A stretch of DNA of 64,000 nucleotides from Coniella vitis (taxonomy: Eukaryota; Ascomycota; Sordariomycetes; Diaporthales; Schizoparmaceae), in contig WUJK01000002.1 of NCBI GenBank assembly GCA_011317545.1, positions 1,054,001 to 1,118,000 of the forward strand, read 5' to 3'. Shown here one piece after another: positions 21,616-32,788 of the stretch (position 1 is its first letter; every line of letters starts with the position of its first letter). The translations under genes and the position numbers were made by a program. The notes under the pieces were generated by a model. That model had not been told where the DNA came from and ran no database searches. It saw nothing but the letters and a program-made list of their open reading frames with translations.

Positions 21616-23565
21616 ATGGCGACCCCAAACCAACAAACGACAATCCCGCACCGCGCCGTGTCCTCGATTCGCGGCAGCGCGACGACAACCAGCATCAACA
21701 CATCCGTTGGTGGCGGCGGAGGAGGTGCAGGCGAAACTCACCACAGTTCAGCACACAGCAGCACCAACAATCCCCGCACACCCTTGCGCGCCATCCCACC
21801 CATGACACCCACATTCAGCTCCCCCTCGAGCCTACGCGCCGAAGACGAAGTTCTCATAGTTGAGTTTGGAGCGCGCACGCTGCGTGTGGGGTTTGCGGGT
21901 GATGCGGCGCCCAAGGCAGCGGTGGGCTTTGGATTTGAGCAGGCGAGGCGTGTTGGTGACTTTCGCAGATGGGAGGTACCATTGCAAGGTGCCTGTGCAA
22001 GTGGTACGGAGGCTTGGCGCAAACATCCTTGGAGTGAGTGTCATGAGCTGTGGCGCGCGGATGTGAGAGGTCTAGATCTAGGGCTTGTTGGGGATAGGAT
22101 GGAGCGCGCGCTGCGAGAGGCATTCAACAAGTGGGTTTTTTCACCAGTGCTGCTTTCGTCATCGTCCCGGAGACTTCGAGGATCTGGGGGACGACGACGG
22201 TGCAGATGCATATTCGGATATACTATGAGGGGCTCTTGGCTAATGTGTATTGTTTCTTGTAGATACCTGTTAATTGATTCGCGACCGCGAAGGGTTGTTG
22301 CTGTGTTGCCTTCTGGGACGCCGGTGCCGCTGCTGGCTACGGCGCTTGCGACGCTATTTAATCGCTTTCACACGCCTGCCGTGTCTCTCGTATCCTCTTC
22401 CATTGGATGTGCCGTTGCGGCTGGTGTGCGATCGGCTTTAGTGGTTGATATGGGATGGGCCGAAACGGTTGTCACAGCTGTTTACGAATACAGGGAAGTC
22501 CAAAGTCGCCGCAGTGTGCGTGCTGGCAAGATGCTCGTCGAAAAGACGCACAGTCTCCTGGCTGCTAGTCTCGACGTTCAGCAGACATCACCAACGACCC
22601 CCGGCAGCGGAGAGAGAGAGTCGAAACGCGTGATTTCGTTTGAGGAGTGCGAGCAGGTTGCTACTAGATTGGTGTGGTGCAAGCCTACCAAGAGCCCGGA
22701 ACGTGACGCCGAGGAACAGAAGGAGGGCTTGCCAACAGTCACAGAGCAAGACGAGACCGAAATATCAGCCACACCACCTGCTACAGACAAGACAAGGAGC
22801 GCCTTTATACCCCTGAGCTCGATAACACCACCCAGAGAAATCGAAGTAACATATGATCAACTATCCATTCCCGCTGAATCGACCTTTTTTGATTCTGGGC
22901 ATCCGACTACATTCTTTGATGACGACGAGCTACCTCTTCCTGATCTCATATACCGCAGCCTCCTGAAGCTCCCCATAGACGTGCGAGGTATCTGTATGGC
23001 CCGAATCATTTTCACTGGTGGCTGCTCCAAGGTCCTCGGTCTTCGATCTCGAATCTTGGCAGAGGTCAATACACTTGTTCAAAACAGCGGGTGGGACCCC
23101 GTTCGGGGCAAAGCGGTGGAAGCATACAAGACTAACCCACATCTGCGCCCAACCAGTAACGCCAGATCTATGGACGAACCACCAGAAGACGAAGGTGGAG
23201 GCGGCGGCGGCGGCCACGAGCAAGACGGTGTGTGGGTGGATGCAGCATCAGACGCACAGCAAGAGCCAGATCCCGTTGAGGAGCAGCTTCGCAGAAGGAA
23301 GGGCGAGAAAAGCGGGGTGCAGGGGCAGCTACGCGTCATTGAATCTCTGGGCGCGTGGAGTGGAGGCAGCCTGTTGAGTATGCTGAAGGTGCCTGCCGTA
23401 GCGACGGTTGAGAGGGAGGCATGGAGGGAACACGGAGCCAGCGGGGCGTCACGACCAAGCGAGGTCGAGCAAAAGGCGACTCAGAGGCAAAGTATGGGCA
23501 CGGGCGGGCTCATCCGGGGATCTTCGAGTATGAACTGGACTTTGGGTGTCTGGGGATATTTGTAG
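21616..23565 (+). CDS. arp10: Actin-related protein, Arp10/Ro-7 (dynactin) type
   Basis: Model: exons 21616-22130 and 22263-23565, 605 aa. The intron is GTGGGT...TTGTAG, 132 nt, a multiple of three with no in-frame stop; splicing restores FNKYLLIDSRPRRVV, which fits the actin fold. Residues 1-74 are Ser/Thr/Gly-rich. The actin-like core starts with EDEVLIVEFGARTLRVGFAG (phosphate-1-like loop). ALVVDMGWAETVVTAVYEY occupies the phosphate-2 position and MARIIFTGGCSKVLGLRSR the adenosine-binding segment. The domain is divergent from actin, and two acidic/Gly-rich insertions are present (about 300-370 and 485-520). Arp10/Arp11 caps the pointed end of the dynactin Arp1 filament; in Neurospora, ro-7 encodes this protein and is needed for dynein-driven nuclear movement. 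The exact subfamily is inferred from divergence and domain order. Confidence 0.78.
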   Translation: MATPNQQTTIPHRAVSSIRGSATTTSINTSVGGGGGGAGETHHSSAHSSTNNPRTPLRAIPPMTPTFSSPSSLRAEDEVLIVEFGARTLRVGFAGDAAPKAAVGFGFEQARRVGDFRRWEVPLQGACASGTEAWRKHPWSECHELWRADVRGLDLGLVGDRMERALREAFNKWVFSPVLLSSSSRRLRGSGGRRRCRCIFGYTMRGSWLMCIVSCRYLLIDSRPRRVVAVLPSGTPVPLLATALATLFNRFHTPAVSLVSSSIGCAVAAGVRSALVVDMGWAETVVTAVYEYREVQSRRSVRAGKMLVEKTHSLLAASLDVQQTSPTTPGSGERESKRVISFEECEQVATRLVWCKPTKSPERDAEEQKEGLPTVTEQDETEISATPPATDKTRSAFIPLSSITPPREIEVTYDQLSIPAESTFFDSGHPTTFFDDDELPLPDLIYRSLLKLPIDVRGICMARIIFTGGCSKVLGLRSRILAEVNTLVQNSGWDPVRGKAVEAYKTNPHLRPTSNARSMDEPPEDEGGGGGGGHEQDGVWVDAASDAQQEPDPVEEQLRRRKGEKSGVQGQLRVIESLGAWSGGSLLSMLKVPAVATVEREAWREHGASGASRPSEVEQKATQRQSMGTGGLIRGSSSMNWTLGVWGYL

Positions 23566-24568
23566 GTAGAGGCTGGGGTTTCCAGGGCAGGCAGAAACGG
23601 GCAGGAGAAGCAGAGCAATTGGGCGGCAAGTTAGGCTGCTTAGGTAGCCATGAAGCTGATGTTGATAAGATGCATTGCACACGCTGTGCAGAAAAGGCAG
23701 GTATGGGCTTGCTGGATGGTGAGTGTCCCTGGGCAGAGGCAGCTCCTTCCATTAGAGAATGCAAAGCAGCATCCAGGCCATATAAGGGAAGGCACCATTG
23801 ACATCAGCTTAGTTGAACTGCAATAAACATGGCCATGCATCTCTTGGCTGACCTGACCCACTTGTCCTGGATCTCTTGAGCTTCTCTCCTCCCATCACCC
23901 AACACACGCTCGCATCCCAAGCAACACCAACACCACACCTGTCTTTCGCTTTTTTTGATCGCTACAGCTTGTGTTTCCAGCACAGAAGCTGGAACAGCAA
24001 AGTGCTATATTAATACCCTCTTTGCAACTCTTTGGCTGCTCTCTGTCTTGGAATTTGCTCTCCACGCAGTGAACTCAACCGTGCAATTCCACAACTCCCC
24101 ATCACCTTTGACCACCTGGTTTGTGGGCTCTCGACTCAAAAAACGCCTCCTCATTTGTCTGGTAGGAATTGACACCCCGCCTGCTGTTGTGGCAAAAGAA
24201 ACAGACGACGCGAGCTTGAAAAGCGGTAACCTTGCCAACCTTCCCTGGACTCTGCTCCCAAGGTAAACTCAAATCCATTCCTTGGCTTTTCCCCTTCCCC
24301 TTCTTCCTTTTACTCAAACAGTCAACAACATTCAAACCTTCTCTTCACGTGTTTTTTCCTTACTCCCTCCTTGTTATCAGCCAGCTATTTCTCCCTTCTC
24401 CTACATCTACCAGCTGTTACACTTTCACCTCTCCACCACCCTTTTGTCTGAGGGTCCTCCTTCAGTCTTTGCCCAATAATCGGTTCATACCACCCCTTCC
24501 TTTTCCCCTCTACTTCTCTAGTCACTCTCATATTCTCCTGTATTCTCCATTCAATTTCTGTCCTCGCC
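23566..24568. other. Spacer and CT-rich leader of the 24569 gene
   Basis: No gene is supported. From about 24262 to 24565 the plus strand is strongly pyrimidine-rich, running up to the start codon in GCCATGG context at 24569. It is probably the promoter and 5' leader of that gene. Confidence 0.6.
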
Positions 24569-27500
24569 ATGGCGTCCAACACCTCAGGCAGGCGAACCGC
24601 TGAGCTTTTAGACAACCTCTGGGACTTGCAGAAGCATGATCAGTCGCCCCCATCTGCCATATGGACTGAGGCCAAGTTCCTGCTACGCAACAATTCAGCC
24701 TGCATTTGCATAGAGGTCACTACTCCGAAGCCTCGTACCAACGTTGTTGATCCCATCCCCTTCAATCTTGGGGACCAGCGTATTCCTGAATTCATCAATT
24801 GTCAGCTTGTTGATCAGAAGCTTATAGACTCCCGTAACTACCAGGACACGATTGCACTGCCAGCAATCCTGTCAGTGATCAGCTTGATCTACGCAGGACC
24901 CTCAACAGAAAAATTCAAAACGTTTCCTACTGTCTTTCGCTGGAACTGTTCTCGAACACACCGCACTCACATCCTCTTTGCCCACACAGACGTCAAGATG
25001 CGGTCCAAGGTCTATAGCGTTGACGAGCTCCTCAATCTCAAGAACACTACATCTCCGAATCTTGCTGCTGCAATTGCCGTTCGTGACAACGATCTCAGTA
25101 AGCTTTTGCCTCATACTTCTTTGGCCAGATACATTTTCCCAGGGCCAGGAAGACTGATCACGTTTAAAACAGGCGAAATGCTTCGTGCCAAATCTCGCGT
25201 GAGCTCCCGCAGTTACAATGCCAGCTCCATTAGGCGCCTCGGCAAGCGGACGACCGACGAGGGCTCTGTCACCTCTGATGAGATCGTTTTCAAAGGCACC
25301 AACCGTCGTGCTTCCAAGCCTGATGTTCAGACTGCGGTACCTGTTCAGGCTAGCCGCAACACCAACCAGGTCGCTCCCGACTACCAGTTAGGCATCGCTA
25401 CAGCCTCGATTTGCGAAGCTGATCAGCCAACAGAGTGGAGATATCGCGGTAGAACCGGCTCTGAGCTTTTGATCACTGAGCCCTTGCCTGCTCCTGTTGG
25501 CCTCCAGGCTCAACAAAATGAAGGCTTTCAGCGGTTTTATAAGGCAGTTGTGTCTCCAACCCACGTTCGAGTCACTGCTGGAGGACGTATTGTTCCCAAC
25601 ACTCGCAACCCCATCTCTCCAACCGCCAAGCGCCCCAGAGAAGGCGAGCCTGCCGCCAGTGAAGCTCAACCAGAATCAGATCGAGTTTCCGCTGCTTTCG
25701 CCGCCGCCGCCGCCAACAAACATCCTATGCCAGTTATGAGCATGCCGCATCCGATGCAGTTCTTTTACCCGAGCTTTCATCCAGGTGTGTCTGCCATTCA
25801 TCCAGTGACTGGCATGCCAATTCCCATGTTGCCTCCAAGCTACCCGATGCCGATGCCGGTTCCCAATGCACCTCCTGCTGTCCTGCAAGAGGCATCCTGT
25901 AAGGAAAATCAGATCAAGAACAACAATGGTAGGGAGGATGCTGCTACCATGGCGGGCGCTGCCAAGACGGGCGTCAAGCTGTCACCACCTGAGCAATTCG
26001 ATCACAGTCGACCCTTTATGTACAATGGTCAGCCTTGGATGTTCCCCATGTTCCCGCCCACGTTTCCAGGTTTTATGGGTATGCCTCCTCCAGGCTTTGC
26101 TGGTCAGCCTCTTCCTGGTCCCCCCATGATGATGCCTCCTCAAATGACAATGGCGCCCATGATGGGTCCAGATGGACCTATGGAACATGAGCCACCTTCT
26201 CATGCCACTTTTGTCGCTACCGCCAACACTGGCACAACTGTAGCCCGTCAGGCGACAGCGCAGCCGCCTCCCAAACCTCCGATTTCCTCTATCCGCCCGA
26301 GCGAGATCTCTCGCAAGCAGATCGAAGGTCTTCGAGCCAGCTTGAAGTATCATGAGGACCAGGTGCAGTACAACAAGCACCAAATTGATGAAAAGCTCAT
26401 GGAAGACAAGATTCGACATCTCAAGTCCGAAATCGCGCGCTTTACAGAGCTTGTCGAGAAGCAAGTCGCGTATGAGGCAGAGGCCTATCCCAAGATTGAA
26501 AAGGTCAAGGAGGACGTTTCGTCTTCTGGCAGCCGAAGTTCAATGCCTTCAACCAAGACTTCGCAGTCCCAATCCGAGGAGAGCAAAGAGAGCAAGGCGA
26601 CTACCGCGACCACTGCGACCACTGCGACAATGACTTCTCAGCTTAGGATGAGCAAGAAGGAGAGGGCTCGCACCATGGTCGGCATCAATTCCACGAAGAG
26701 CTGCAATGCCTCATACGAATACGAAGACACTGGTGAGCGCTTTACCCATGGGACCAACAAGAGATCCAAGCTTCCCAGCGATGCGGCCCTGGCGCCCGTC
26801 TTCCAACCCCGTTCCGTGTCTGCATTTACAGCTCCGCCTGCCGCCAGCAGTCACCAGGACAGGAAGACCTGGAACTCTCCAACCCTTGATGATGAAATCA
26901 CTCAAGAAGAGCTCAAGGCAATGGAACAAAGCCTGGCTGCTGTAGGTTCAAAAGCCTTGAAACTGTCTCAGCATGTCCAAGAACAGCTGTCTACTGATGC
27001 ATCCCACCAAGAGCGCTCGACCCGCAGCCACAACACTCTTGGTAAGCCATATCTTGTTGGCACTCTACCTCGTGGGGTCAATCCATATGCTTCTCACCGC
27101 ATTGAGTATGAGTATAGCCGCAGGCTCACCGATGAAGAGCTCGAGGCCCGCCAATCGTACTGGGGCAAGGGATGCCGCTCCACTGCCAAGGGGCTTCCTA
27201 AGTATGACGGCAAGAATTTCTACCCTCCGTCGCCCTTTAAGGATACGGTTCCCAGTGACACTTTGATGAGATCGATCCAGGATGGTCATGATGTGACGGG
27301 CGAGAACGAAGCTGGAAAACGTTCTCCTGTCATGAGGGATATCGATCCCTTTTGCGCAGTCACGCCCAACAATTCTCTGTCAAAGTCTGAAGACCGCGAG
27401 GTGGGCAGCAACCAAAAATCTGTCAAGTCGACCAAGTCTTTTGCCAGCCAGGTGGCCAGCGCCTCGGATGACTTTGAGAAGGCACTGGCTGAGACCAGCA

Positions 27501-27984
27501 CCGAGAGCGCAAACTCCGAAATGACCCATTCAAAGGATGTGAGCGAAACAAGGAGCGCTGATTATCATGACGCAAGGACGAATGGAACCAGGTGAGTCCT
27601 CGATTTCCCCTTTCTGGATTTTGTCCTTGGGTACCTTGCCTGTTTCTGACATGTGTTCGTAGCTCCAGACTCTAGCAGAGTATGCTCAAGCGCGGCCTTA
27701 CGAGCAGCGACGTTCTTCCAAGCACCGTCAGCTCTACCACTGCGCACGGTTATCTCCCCCAGTACACTGATCAGGCTGTGCTCTCAATCGGCCCCGAACT
27801 CTCTGGTACCATCACGTCTTCTACCTATGGTTCCCCTTCCAAGCACAATGAGGTCAACACCAACGGCACCTCAACGTTCATGGTGCAAAAGAGTCCAGAG
27901 AACCATCCACCATCTACTAGCGAGCGTCTCTCCGAAACCTTGCTGAACATGGTTGGCATGAAGGCACCTGCTTGGGCTAACTAG
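24569..27984 (+). CDS. Large hypothetical protein with Pro/Met-rich linker and coiled coil; C-terminal exon uncertain
   Basis: Exon 1 begins at 24569 in GCCATGG context and stays open to 27595. I do not recognise the family. The N-terminal ~200 residues look globular (WTEAKFLLRNNSACICIEVT, FKTFPTVFRWNCSRTHRTHI). Residues about 385-550 are rich in Pro and Met. A charged coiled coil spans about 575-640 (YHEDQVQYNKHQIDEKLMED). The tail is Ser/Lys/Glu-rich. A coding-like frame continues at 27676-27984. Two splice choices exist. GTGAGC at 27539 to the AG at 27675 joins it in frame, giving 1092 aa. The stronger GTGAGT at 27594 with the AG at 27662 gives SSRL and then a TAG, after which the same frame remains open to 27984. 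The span given here includes the downstream frame. The N-terminal exon is certain; the ending is not. Confidence 0.78.
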
Positions 27985-29555
27985 ACGGCTTGGGTTACGA
28001 TGTGGGATTTGACCAGGTTACTTGTTGAGAAGTCATTTCATCACTGTTTTGGTGCTACTATTGCTGTTGCGCTGGTCAACAGTTGATGTGTTGGGTCACT
28101 TGCAAGGAACGCTGCGCAATTACTTTGATGAGGGGGCAAATCATTTGTTATCAATGAGGGCATCCCTCTGTATCTTTCATATCATTTTGTCGTTGTATCC
28201 TCAGCATGAATGCCGCTTTTTTATTTGATTTTCTCTTTCCCTTTCTTGTTAACTCCTGTCATGTTGAAGCTGCGCTATGGGAGGGAGCATTCAGTTAGAA
28301 TACAAGACGGATGTATGTGTACTTGCCCGCCAGCAATATCAAGCTAGGTTGGGCAAATGAGGACAAAGATCATCAGGAAGGATGTCACAGTCTGTTCAGT
28401 TGCCTGCGGCTTTGGAGGGAGCATTCACAGGCAAAGCAGGGCACAACCTCCGAGATTAGACCATACGGCCAGTTAAATTAACAAATTATAGTGGTATTCT
28501 ACCATATGCTCGCAGGTGCAGTTACATCTAACTTTTATAACCAACTTCTTCGGAGTATGTTAAGAAGTCATTGCAGCTGGCTAACGTGCTGGACCTTCGT
28601 CAGTCGGTAGGCATTACGCGGAAACTGTTTATACAGGACGAGCGACAACGGATCGAGGATGGTCTTGAGATAGGTGTACATAGTATCCTAGAATTGAGGA
28701 CTGTATATAGAGCGGATGTACCTCACCATCAAACCTCCAACAACAGTGAAACCAAGGTTTCTTGACTGATCGAGGTCTGCAGGCGAGAATGGGAGCGGTG
28801 ATTCAAATTGATGCTCCCACTGGATTTGCTCTGCGCCACGCGTATACCTGACATTAACCATGAGGAGAGGTTGATGAGGAGATTTCCTGGCGGGATAGTT
28901 GGCTCATGCCCAGTCGATTGTGTTTCTACGTACCTACACTTGCACTTACCTTTATATTCTGCGTACTGTGAATTGTAGAAGCATTATGTGCTCGATACAG
29001 CGACGCAACAAAGGGAATGCTGGTGGTGTTAGTCCTGATGCATGTCAACAAAGTGGCAATGAGCGAGCAGCTACAATCTTCCCAGCCAACAATGCAGTAG
29101 GTTGGAAAAGAGTAAACTGTGCTGGAAGTGGGCTTCGGGAGAACCTCCCATGGAGCATTTCACATCGCAGCGAAATCGAGTAGCTGGAGAAGTGTGAAAT
29201 GGCCATTGAGCATCAGAGGCTCAGCTTTTGTATTGATGTGTTTTGGGTTTGTGTGCTATACCGTCCCAACCTTTTTTTCTTGTACCGTTTCGTAAGAGTT
29301 GGCGCCGTGACCGTGACCAAGACGTTTCTGTAATGTCGAAAATTGACAATTGTTGGGTATCACGCATGATGAGATTGCATCATCAACAGGCTGACCTTTG
29401 CTCGTGCATGCGTCCCCAGATATCCTCCCCACAAGCACTCAATGGAGGGCCATCCAATCAACGGGCCGTCGGAATGGATGTTTTCCAGATCATTTTCAGA
29501 TAGGAATGCCCGCTCTTGTCTTTTTTGTTGCCAAAATCGTTGAAACAAAGGCTGC
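27985..29555. other. Convergent 3' region between the 24569 gene and rpl26
   Basis: No gene seen. AT-rich patches occur around 28460-28560, and one dispersed 9-mer lies at 28677-28685. Frames on both strands are short and unlike any family. It should contain the 3' untranslated regions of both flanking genes. Confidence 0.6.
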
Positions 29556-30115
29556 TTACTTGGAAGCAGTCTTGCCCTTGGATGAGGCCTCACGGCCGGC
29601 CTTGATGCGCTCCAGGATAGCCTCACGGTCCTTGTCAAGCTTGAGCTTGGTGATGACGACGTTGGAGGGGTGGATGCCCAGAGGAACAGACTGGCCAGAG
29701 ACCTTCTCGCGGGTGACGCGCTCGACGTGGATGACGTACTTCAGACGGTACACGGAAGTGACCTTGCCCTCAGTGTCCTTGTGGCTGCCACGAACGATTT
29801 GGACCTCATCGTCCTTGCGAACGGGGATGCTGCGGACCTGTAATGGAAAGTTTTTGTGAGCCATTGGGCCTCAAATGCGGTTCAATGGGAATGGGTCAAA
29901 ACTTACGTTGTACTTCTCACGGAGCTCCTTGGACAGAGGGGCGCTCATGATGTTGCGGCGGACACTCGAGGGGGCCTCGAAGTGAGCCTTGCGGGACTTG
30001 CGCCGCGAGGAGTGAACTGCGAAGGGGGAAAAAATGTGTTAGTCTGATATGCTTTGACAGCATTTTGATATGCAGAGACAAGTGACAATAACATACTCTT
30101 CTGGACATTGGCCAT
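29556..30115 (-). CDS. rpl26: 60S ribosomal protein L26 (uL24)
   Basis: Model, minus strand: exons 30115-30097 (19 nt), 30016-29907 and 29837-29556, 136 aa, the usual length for eukaryotic L26. Introns are GTATGT...GCAG and GTAAGT...TACAG. SSRRKSRKAHFEAPSSVRR is the basic N-terminal tail. APLSKELREKYNVRSIPVRK leads into the KOW motif (DDEVQIVRGSHKDTEGKV), and GIHPSNVVITKLKLDKDR is the family's conserved C-terminal block. L26 binds 25S rRNA near the polypeptide exit tunnel of the large subunit. The very short first coding exon, split soon after the ATG, is typical of fungal ribosomal protein genes. Strong codon bias supports high expression. Confidence 0.97.
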
Positions 30116-32247
30116 TGTGATGGGATTTGTCGCGATGTAATCTGGTCGACCGGACTTGAGGAGAGTGCTGCAGAGGGACGGACAAAACCTAAGAAGGAAG
30201 GAAAAAAGTCAGCCGCGATGTCTCGAGGATGGGTTGGTGCAGGTGGAGTTGCAGCGCAAAATGTGCGCACGTGCCAAGCAGGGTCCGGAGCTTTCGGCGT
30301 ATTTCTTCCGGGTTTCTGCCCTAAGAAGCGCCCCAAAAGCGAAGGCGGCAAGTGACACTTGTAGTGGTCCGTGCAATACCACTTTCAGCTACAAATACCT
30401 GTGGCCCCCCCTCTCAGGTTTAGTTTGGTTTTCTCCTTTTCTTTTCTTCATACTTACCTTGTCTGACATTCCCTCGATCAAGAATGAGGGAATGTAGGTT
30501 GGAAAGCCTGCATTGCACATCGTGGAGCTGACCAGCCTGGTTTGTCCTTCGGGGCCGACCTGGGCGCAATTTTTGCTTTCTCCAACCTTTTTTTCATCTT
30601 GCTCGTTGCTTCATGCGATGACACGATGAAGAACGCCTACTGTTTTGGCCGATTTCGCGACGTGGCCATCTGTGACCACACTGTGCCTCGCTATTTGTGT
30701 TGAAGTCACTCGTTCTGCCTAGTTTCCAAGGAATTAGATCAAAGCTCGTACAGTTGATCACCAAATCTGGCTCTTATTAACTCGTAAAGCAAAAACACCC
30801 GTTATAGGCAGCACTTGCACTACGTATAGTACTCCTCACCCTGTGAAACGACTTGGATGTTCCGGTGCCTCCGGCGCGGCGGTCGCCTCGGATGTCGCAT
30901 TTGACAAACGGCGGTTGCGAGCTATTCAAGCGTGTTAGTATGTACAAAGTAGTTGTGATATGGCAAGAACATAGTGGTAGTAGCGCCTTCCGTGAAGGCT
31001 GAATGTGCGGGCGGCTATAGCTCCATTAGGAGAAGGGAACCCTCGCCTGCTTAAGACATCCCAGGTAGACAGACCGCCCGTTCGCTATCACCAGCCTTCC
31101 AACTTGCCGCATCAACAACTATCAAGGTATGTACTTCTGAGCCTGAGCCTGCCGCGTTCAAATTACTTCTTGTTGGAGGATCGAAAATATTTTGCACCCC
31201 TCCTGCCCTCCCGTGCGCCAGCTAATACGAAAGTATGCCTTGCAGGGGTTTAAGCCCAGAAGAAAACGAAGAGAAAAACCCCAGAGCCGAGAGACTTCTG
31301 GTCAGCAGCGAAATTTCGTATCTGGCTCGCTGTTTATTTCCGATAGTGTCTCATTGTCAGCTGAACCATCTCCGCTCTCGTGCTTCTCTAGCAGCGCAAA
31401 GACGCTTGCTGCTCCGAAGGACACTAGAGATTGCTGTCATAACGACCAGTTTGTGTCCTTCTGGTACTAATATATCAATCAAGGTGCAGCATGCTGGGCC
31501 AATGGCCAACTCGAATCAATGGATGAACCCGCCCGTCTACTCTAGTGGCCATGCTCTCGAGTTAATGATGGTCTGCGCTCTCCTGGCTGATCCGTCTGTT
31601 TCTGACTTGTGGAGGCCAGACGCTCAGCCGCTTGTGGATACTACATAGGATTGCCTAGAGCGCCACACCACCACTGACACGAGTGCAAGCTTTTCTCTGA
31701 AGCGTCAAGCTTTGCTGGGCGCCTTGTGCAGATCAAGGTTCCTTGGCATAGTACGCTGCTCATCACGCCCCTGACTCCTTTTGCCCTGGAGTGCCCTTTG
31801 CGGCCCAATCAAGCATTCGACTCGAGAGCGGTTAGCGTCTGGCTAAGCGACTAGCCCAGGAACATCGATGGCGCTCGAGCACCCCGGGTGGAGAGGCCAG
31901 CGACCTCGTACGAGGTCTCGTAATTAAGAAGGCACCACGAGCGTATCAGCCTATGCGCGTTTTTAAGCGGGTACATGGAAGCCTCGCAGCAGCAGCACTG
32001 CAAGCCTGCAGGTCTCGGCCCCAAAAACACCATCTGAGCTGAAAAAAGGGGCCCCGTTTTATAAGAGGTCGTTCGGAGCCGTGGCTCTGGACGGCCTTGT
32101 CCAGGTTTCCACTCACTTTATTTCCTTGTTTAATTTCGCCTACAAGATACAGTGAGACCGCAGTGCTGCTGCTGTCGCCAATACACGGACACCTCGACCG
32201 ACTACCCAAAGATCCTCTTCCCCTTGCACACACACGCTACTCACAAG
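30116..32247. other. Divergent region between rpl26 and the small secreted protein gene
   Basis: No supported gene. The first ~350 bases are the rpl26 promoter. Near 31127 a GTATGT follows a leader-like sequence, so an untranslated exon or an unrecognised transcript is possible. The frames at 31005-31648 overlap one another and lack family resemblance. A TTTATAAG sequence at 32058-32065, 183 bp before the next ATG, is a candidate TATA box for the gene at 32248. Confidence 0.5.
32058..32065 (+). promoter_or_regulatory. Candidate TATA box of the small secreted protein gene
   Basis: TTTATAAG lies 183 bp upstream of the ATG at 32248, with a pyrimidine-rich stretch between. The position fits a TATA-driven, regulated gene. 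Inferred from position only. Confidence 0.4.
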
Positions 32248-32788
32248 ATGCAGTTCCGTGCTTACCTTGCCTCTGCGGCTTTGGCTGTCCTTGGCGGCAG
32301 CAACATTGCCTCTGCCGTCTGCTCCGGCAACGTCCTTGCTATCTCGGTCGGTGCTGACGATACTACTTCTGCAACCACCTCATGTAAGTTAGACTGAGAT
32401 GGTAGCCTTTCAGCAAGAACCAGAACCATAAGGTCGTTGCGGGATACAAGACGTTAACACTGTTCCCCAGACTCTGTCTTTGACAACAGCTGCAACACTC
32501 TCGCGACTTACTCGGTTGCCGACACCCCCGGAGTCTGCGACTCTCAGTGGTTCTACTGCATCACCAACAGCGCTGGCGCCAAGGTGATTGGGGAGTACAA
32601 CGACCCTGTGACGGGCTGGTCGTACACTTGCTCGGCAGACTCTGGCGAGACCTGCGGCTCCAGCACTATCTCTTATTGCGTGAGTTTCTTTGTTCCATTC
32701 GAGAGCGATACAGATGATTTGGTTTGAAACATGACACTAAAATGATAAATACACCACGCAGTGCACATACGGCGCCCTTGCTCAGTAA
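32248..32788 (+). CDS. Small secreted cysteine-rich protein (effector-like)
   Basis: Model: exons 32248-32383, 32471-32679 and 32762-32788, 123 aa. Introns are GTAAGT...CCCCAG (87 nt) and GTGAGT...ACGCAG (82 nt); both join in frame and the second restores YCCTYGALAQ at the end. Residues 1-23 form a signal peptide (MQFRAYLASAALAVLGG...) with likely cleavage after ASA. The mature part is about 100 residues with eight cysteines (25, 53, 68, 75, 99, 107, 115, 116), enough for four disulfides, including a terminal CC pair. It has no membrane segment or known enzyme motif. Such proteins in fungi are often secreted effectors or surface proteins, but no family is recognised and no function is claimed. 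The next 7.7 kb lack a convincing gene. Confidence 0.85.

Noticed and set aside
31005..31648. Overlapping plus-strand frames of 82-137 codons, with a GTATGT donor near 31127
   Set aside because: The frames contradict each other and match no family. A non-coding transcript is possible but not shown.
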